Of a stretch of 5,591 nucleotides of DNA, positions 4,691 through 5,591 are shown one piece after another. Source of the stretch: Burkholderiales bacterium. GTDB taxonomy: Bacteria; Pseudomonadota; Gammaproteobacteria; Burkholderiales; Burkholderiaceae_F. Under the pieces are notes generated by a model. It did no database searches. It saw only the letters and a list, made by a program, of their open reading frames with translations, and had not been told where the DNA came from. The position numbers and the translations under genes are program-made. Position 1 is the first letter of the stretch, and each line of letters opens with the position of its first letter. The stretch spans positions 1 to 5,591 of the forward strand of contig JAJTHJ010000275.1 in NCBI GenBank assembly GCA_021298875.1. Reading direction: 5' to 3'.

Positions 4691-5591
4691 TGCCCCAGCG
4701 CCACCCGCGCCAGCGTGCCGTCCTGGGTAAGCACGATCAGGCTGTCCGCCCAGGGCTGTGGGCCGGCGACGATCGCACTGGAGTCGATCTGCGTGCGGCC
4801 GACCAGCGCGCCGTCGGCTGGCGCCAGCAGGTGCAGGTAGCCCTTGAAGTCGCCAACCGCCACCGCAGCGCGCACGGCCGCGGGTTGGCTCAGCCCGCGG
4901 TTGGCCAGCTTGTCGTTGCGCCACAGGCTGGCACCGGTGTCGCGGGCAAAGGCGCCGACCTGCGAGGCGCCGTCGACCCCGTACAGTTGGCCGCCAGCGG
5001 TGGCTACACCGGTCAGCGCCGGCCACTCGCGGCTCCAGCGCGGGCTGCCCGAGGTGCTGTCCACGCAGGTCACGCGCCCCTGAAACGCGGCGGCGCAGGC
5101 CAGACGCGGCGCCAGCGCGATGGCGCCCACCACGTCGGCCAGGCGTTCGACCTCGGTGGCGCCACGCGGGTCGGCGATGGTCGCCTCCCAGCGCGCTGCG
5201 CCGTTGCTGGTGGCGATGGCAACCAGCCGCCCGCCGGGAAAGCCGGCCAGGATGTTGTCGCCATCGAAAGCGAGCAGCGTCAGCGCCCGCAGCGCCAAGG
5301 GCGGCGAGGTGCGCGTGTAGAGCCAGCGGCGGGTGCCGTCGCGGGCGTCGAAGGCGGCCACACGCTGGTCGGTCGAGCGCACGACCACCAGCCCGCGCCC
5401 GACCAGCGGCGGCGTGGTGATGTCGCTCGCCATCTGCGCCTTCCACAGCAGCCGGCCATCCTCGGCCGAGTAGGCCCGCACCTCGCCGCGCGGGGTGCCC
5501 ACCGCCACCACCTCGCCGTCGCTGCCCACACCGGCAGACAGCGCGGTGTCGGCATCGATGCGCCAAACCGTGGCTCCGGTTTCGGGACTGA
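4687..5591 (-). CDS. bamB: BamB, beta-propeller lipoprotein of the outer-membrane assembly (BAM) complex (5' end cut off)
   Basis: The C-terminal 300 codons are visible, read in frame from 5589; the family is about 380-390 residues, so the signal peptide, lipobox cysteine and first blade lie outside. The pattern is a PQQ-like eight-bladed propeller. Successive blade motifs are TGATVWRID, DGRLLWKAQ, DGTRRWLYT, NGAARWEAT, SGSPRWSRE and TGASLWRND, with a degenerate DGALVGRTQ before the end. BamB-typical stretches include SPPLALRA, ATEVERLADVVGAIAL, VGDFKGYLHLL, QIDSSAIVAGP and the closing LTQDGTLARVALGQ. Known role: BamB sits on the periplasmic face of the outer membrane, binds BamA and helps deliver or fold beta-barrel proteins. 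Its TGA overlaps the der start. bamB next to der is a common proteobacterial arrangement. An internal GTG (5529) is not the true start, because the BamB pattern continues upstream of it. Confidence 0.94.
   Translation of the reverse strand, partial: SPETGATVWRIDADTALSAGVGSDGEVVAVGTPRGEVRAYSAEDGRLLWKAQMASDITTPPLVGRGLVVVRSTDQRVAAFDARDGTRRWLYTRTSPPLALRALTLLAFDGDNILAGFPGGRLVAIATSNGAARWEATIADPRGATEVERLADVVGAIALAPRLACAAAFQGRVTCVDSTSGSPRWSREWPALTGVATAGGQLYGVDGASQVGAFARDTGASLWRNDKLANRGLSQPAAVRAAVAVGDFKGYLHLLAPADGALVGRTQIDSSAIVAGPQPWADSLIVLTQDGTLARVALGQ

Noticed and set aside
3362..4840. A 492-codon open frame on the plus strand opposite der
   Set aside because: Same cause: antisense to a conserved Der with intact motifs, no domain resemblance, and it runs across the der/bamB junction without regard to gene ends.
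4691..5566. Extension of der upstream through bamB, giving 731 residues
   Set aside because: The extra sequence is the wrong frame of bamB. The Der family pattern begins exactly at the GTG at 4690.
1..5591. A novel defence, mobile or other undescribed multi-gene system
   Set aside because: All coding space is taken by conserved housekeeping genes in a familiar order. I saw no transposase, integrase, phage gene, CRISPR array, tRNA or rRNA, and no abrupt composition change apart from the short AT-rich patch before hfq.

Overview
This GC-rich window (about two thirds G+C by eye) is bacterial chromosomal housekeeping DNA. All six genes lie on the minus strand. In transcription order (high to low coordinates) they are bamB (5' end missing), der, hfq, hflX, hflK and hflC (3' end missing). 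This order, a short 78-residue Hfq, and the wording of the Hfq, Der and HflK proteins point to a betaproteobacterium. I cannot name the genus.

Layout. 5591-4687 is the C-terminal part of BamB, the beta-propeller lipoprotein of the outer-membrane assembly machine. 4690-3371 is Der (EngA), the double-GTPase needed for 50S subunit maturation; its GTG start overlaps the bamB stop in a GTGA. 3370-3227 is the only real intergenic gap (144 bases). It holds a plausible sigma-70-type promoter for hfq and several overlapping GC-rich hairpins with a T6 run. 3226-2990 is hfq. hflX follows with no gap. The best-supported start I see for it is a non-canonical CTG overlapping the hfq TGA, with a GGAG eight bases upstream. 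hflK follows hflX after 33 bases, and the hflC ribosome-binding site overlaps the hflK stop codon.

Function. bamB and der look like the end of an upstream operon (envelope assembly plus ribosome assembly). hfq-hflX-hflK-hflC looks like a second unit. It combines the RNA chaperone Hfq, the ribosome-associated GTPase HflX, and the HflK/HflC SPFH membrane complex that binds and modulates the FtsH protease. The two units may be partly joined by read-through.

I find no mobile element, CRISPR array, RNA gene or evidently new multi-gene system. Points worth a second look are the hflX start, the structured hfq leader, an Ala/Pro-rich insertion inside the HflK SPFH domain, HflX lacking the C-terminal domain seen in E. 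coli, and a long direct repeat inside der.
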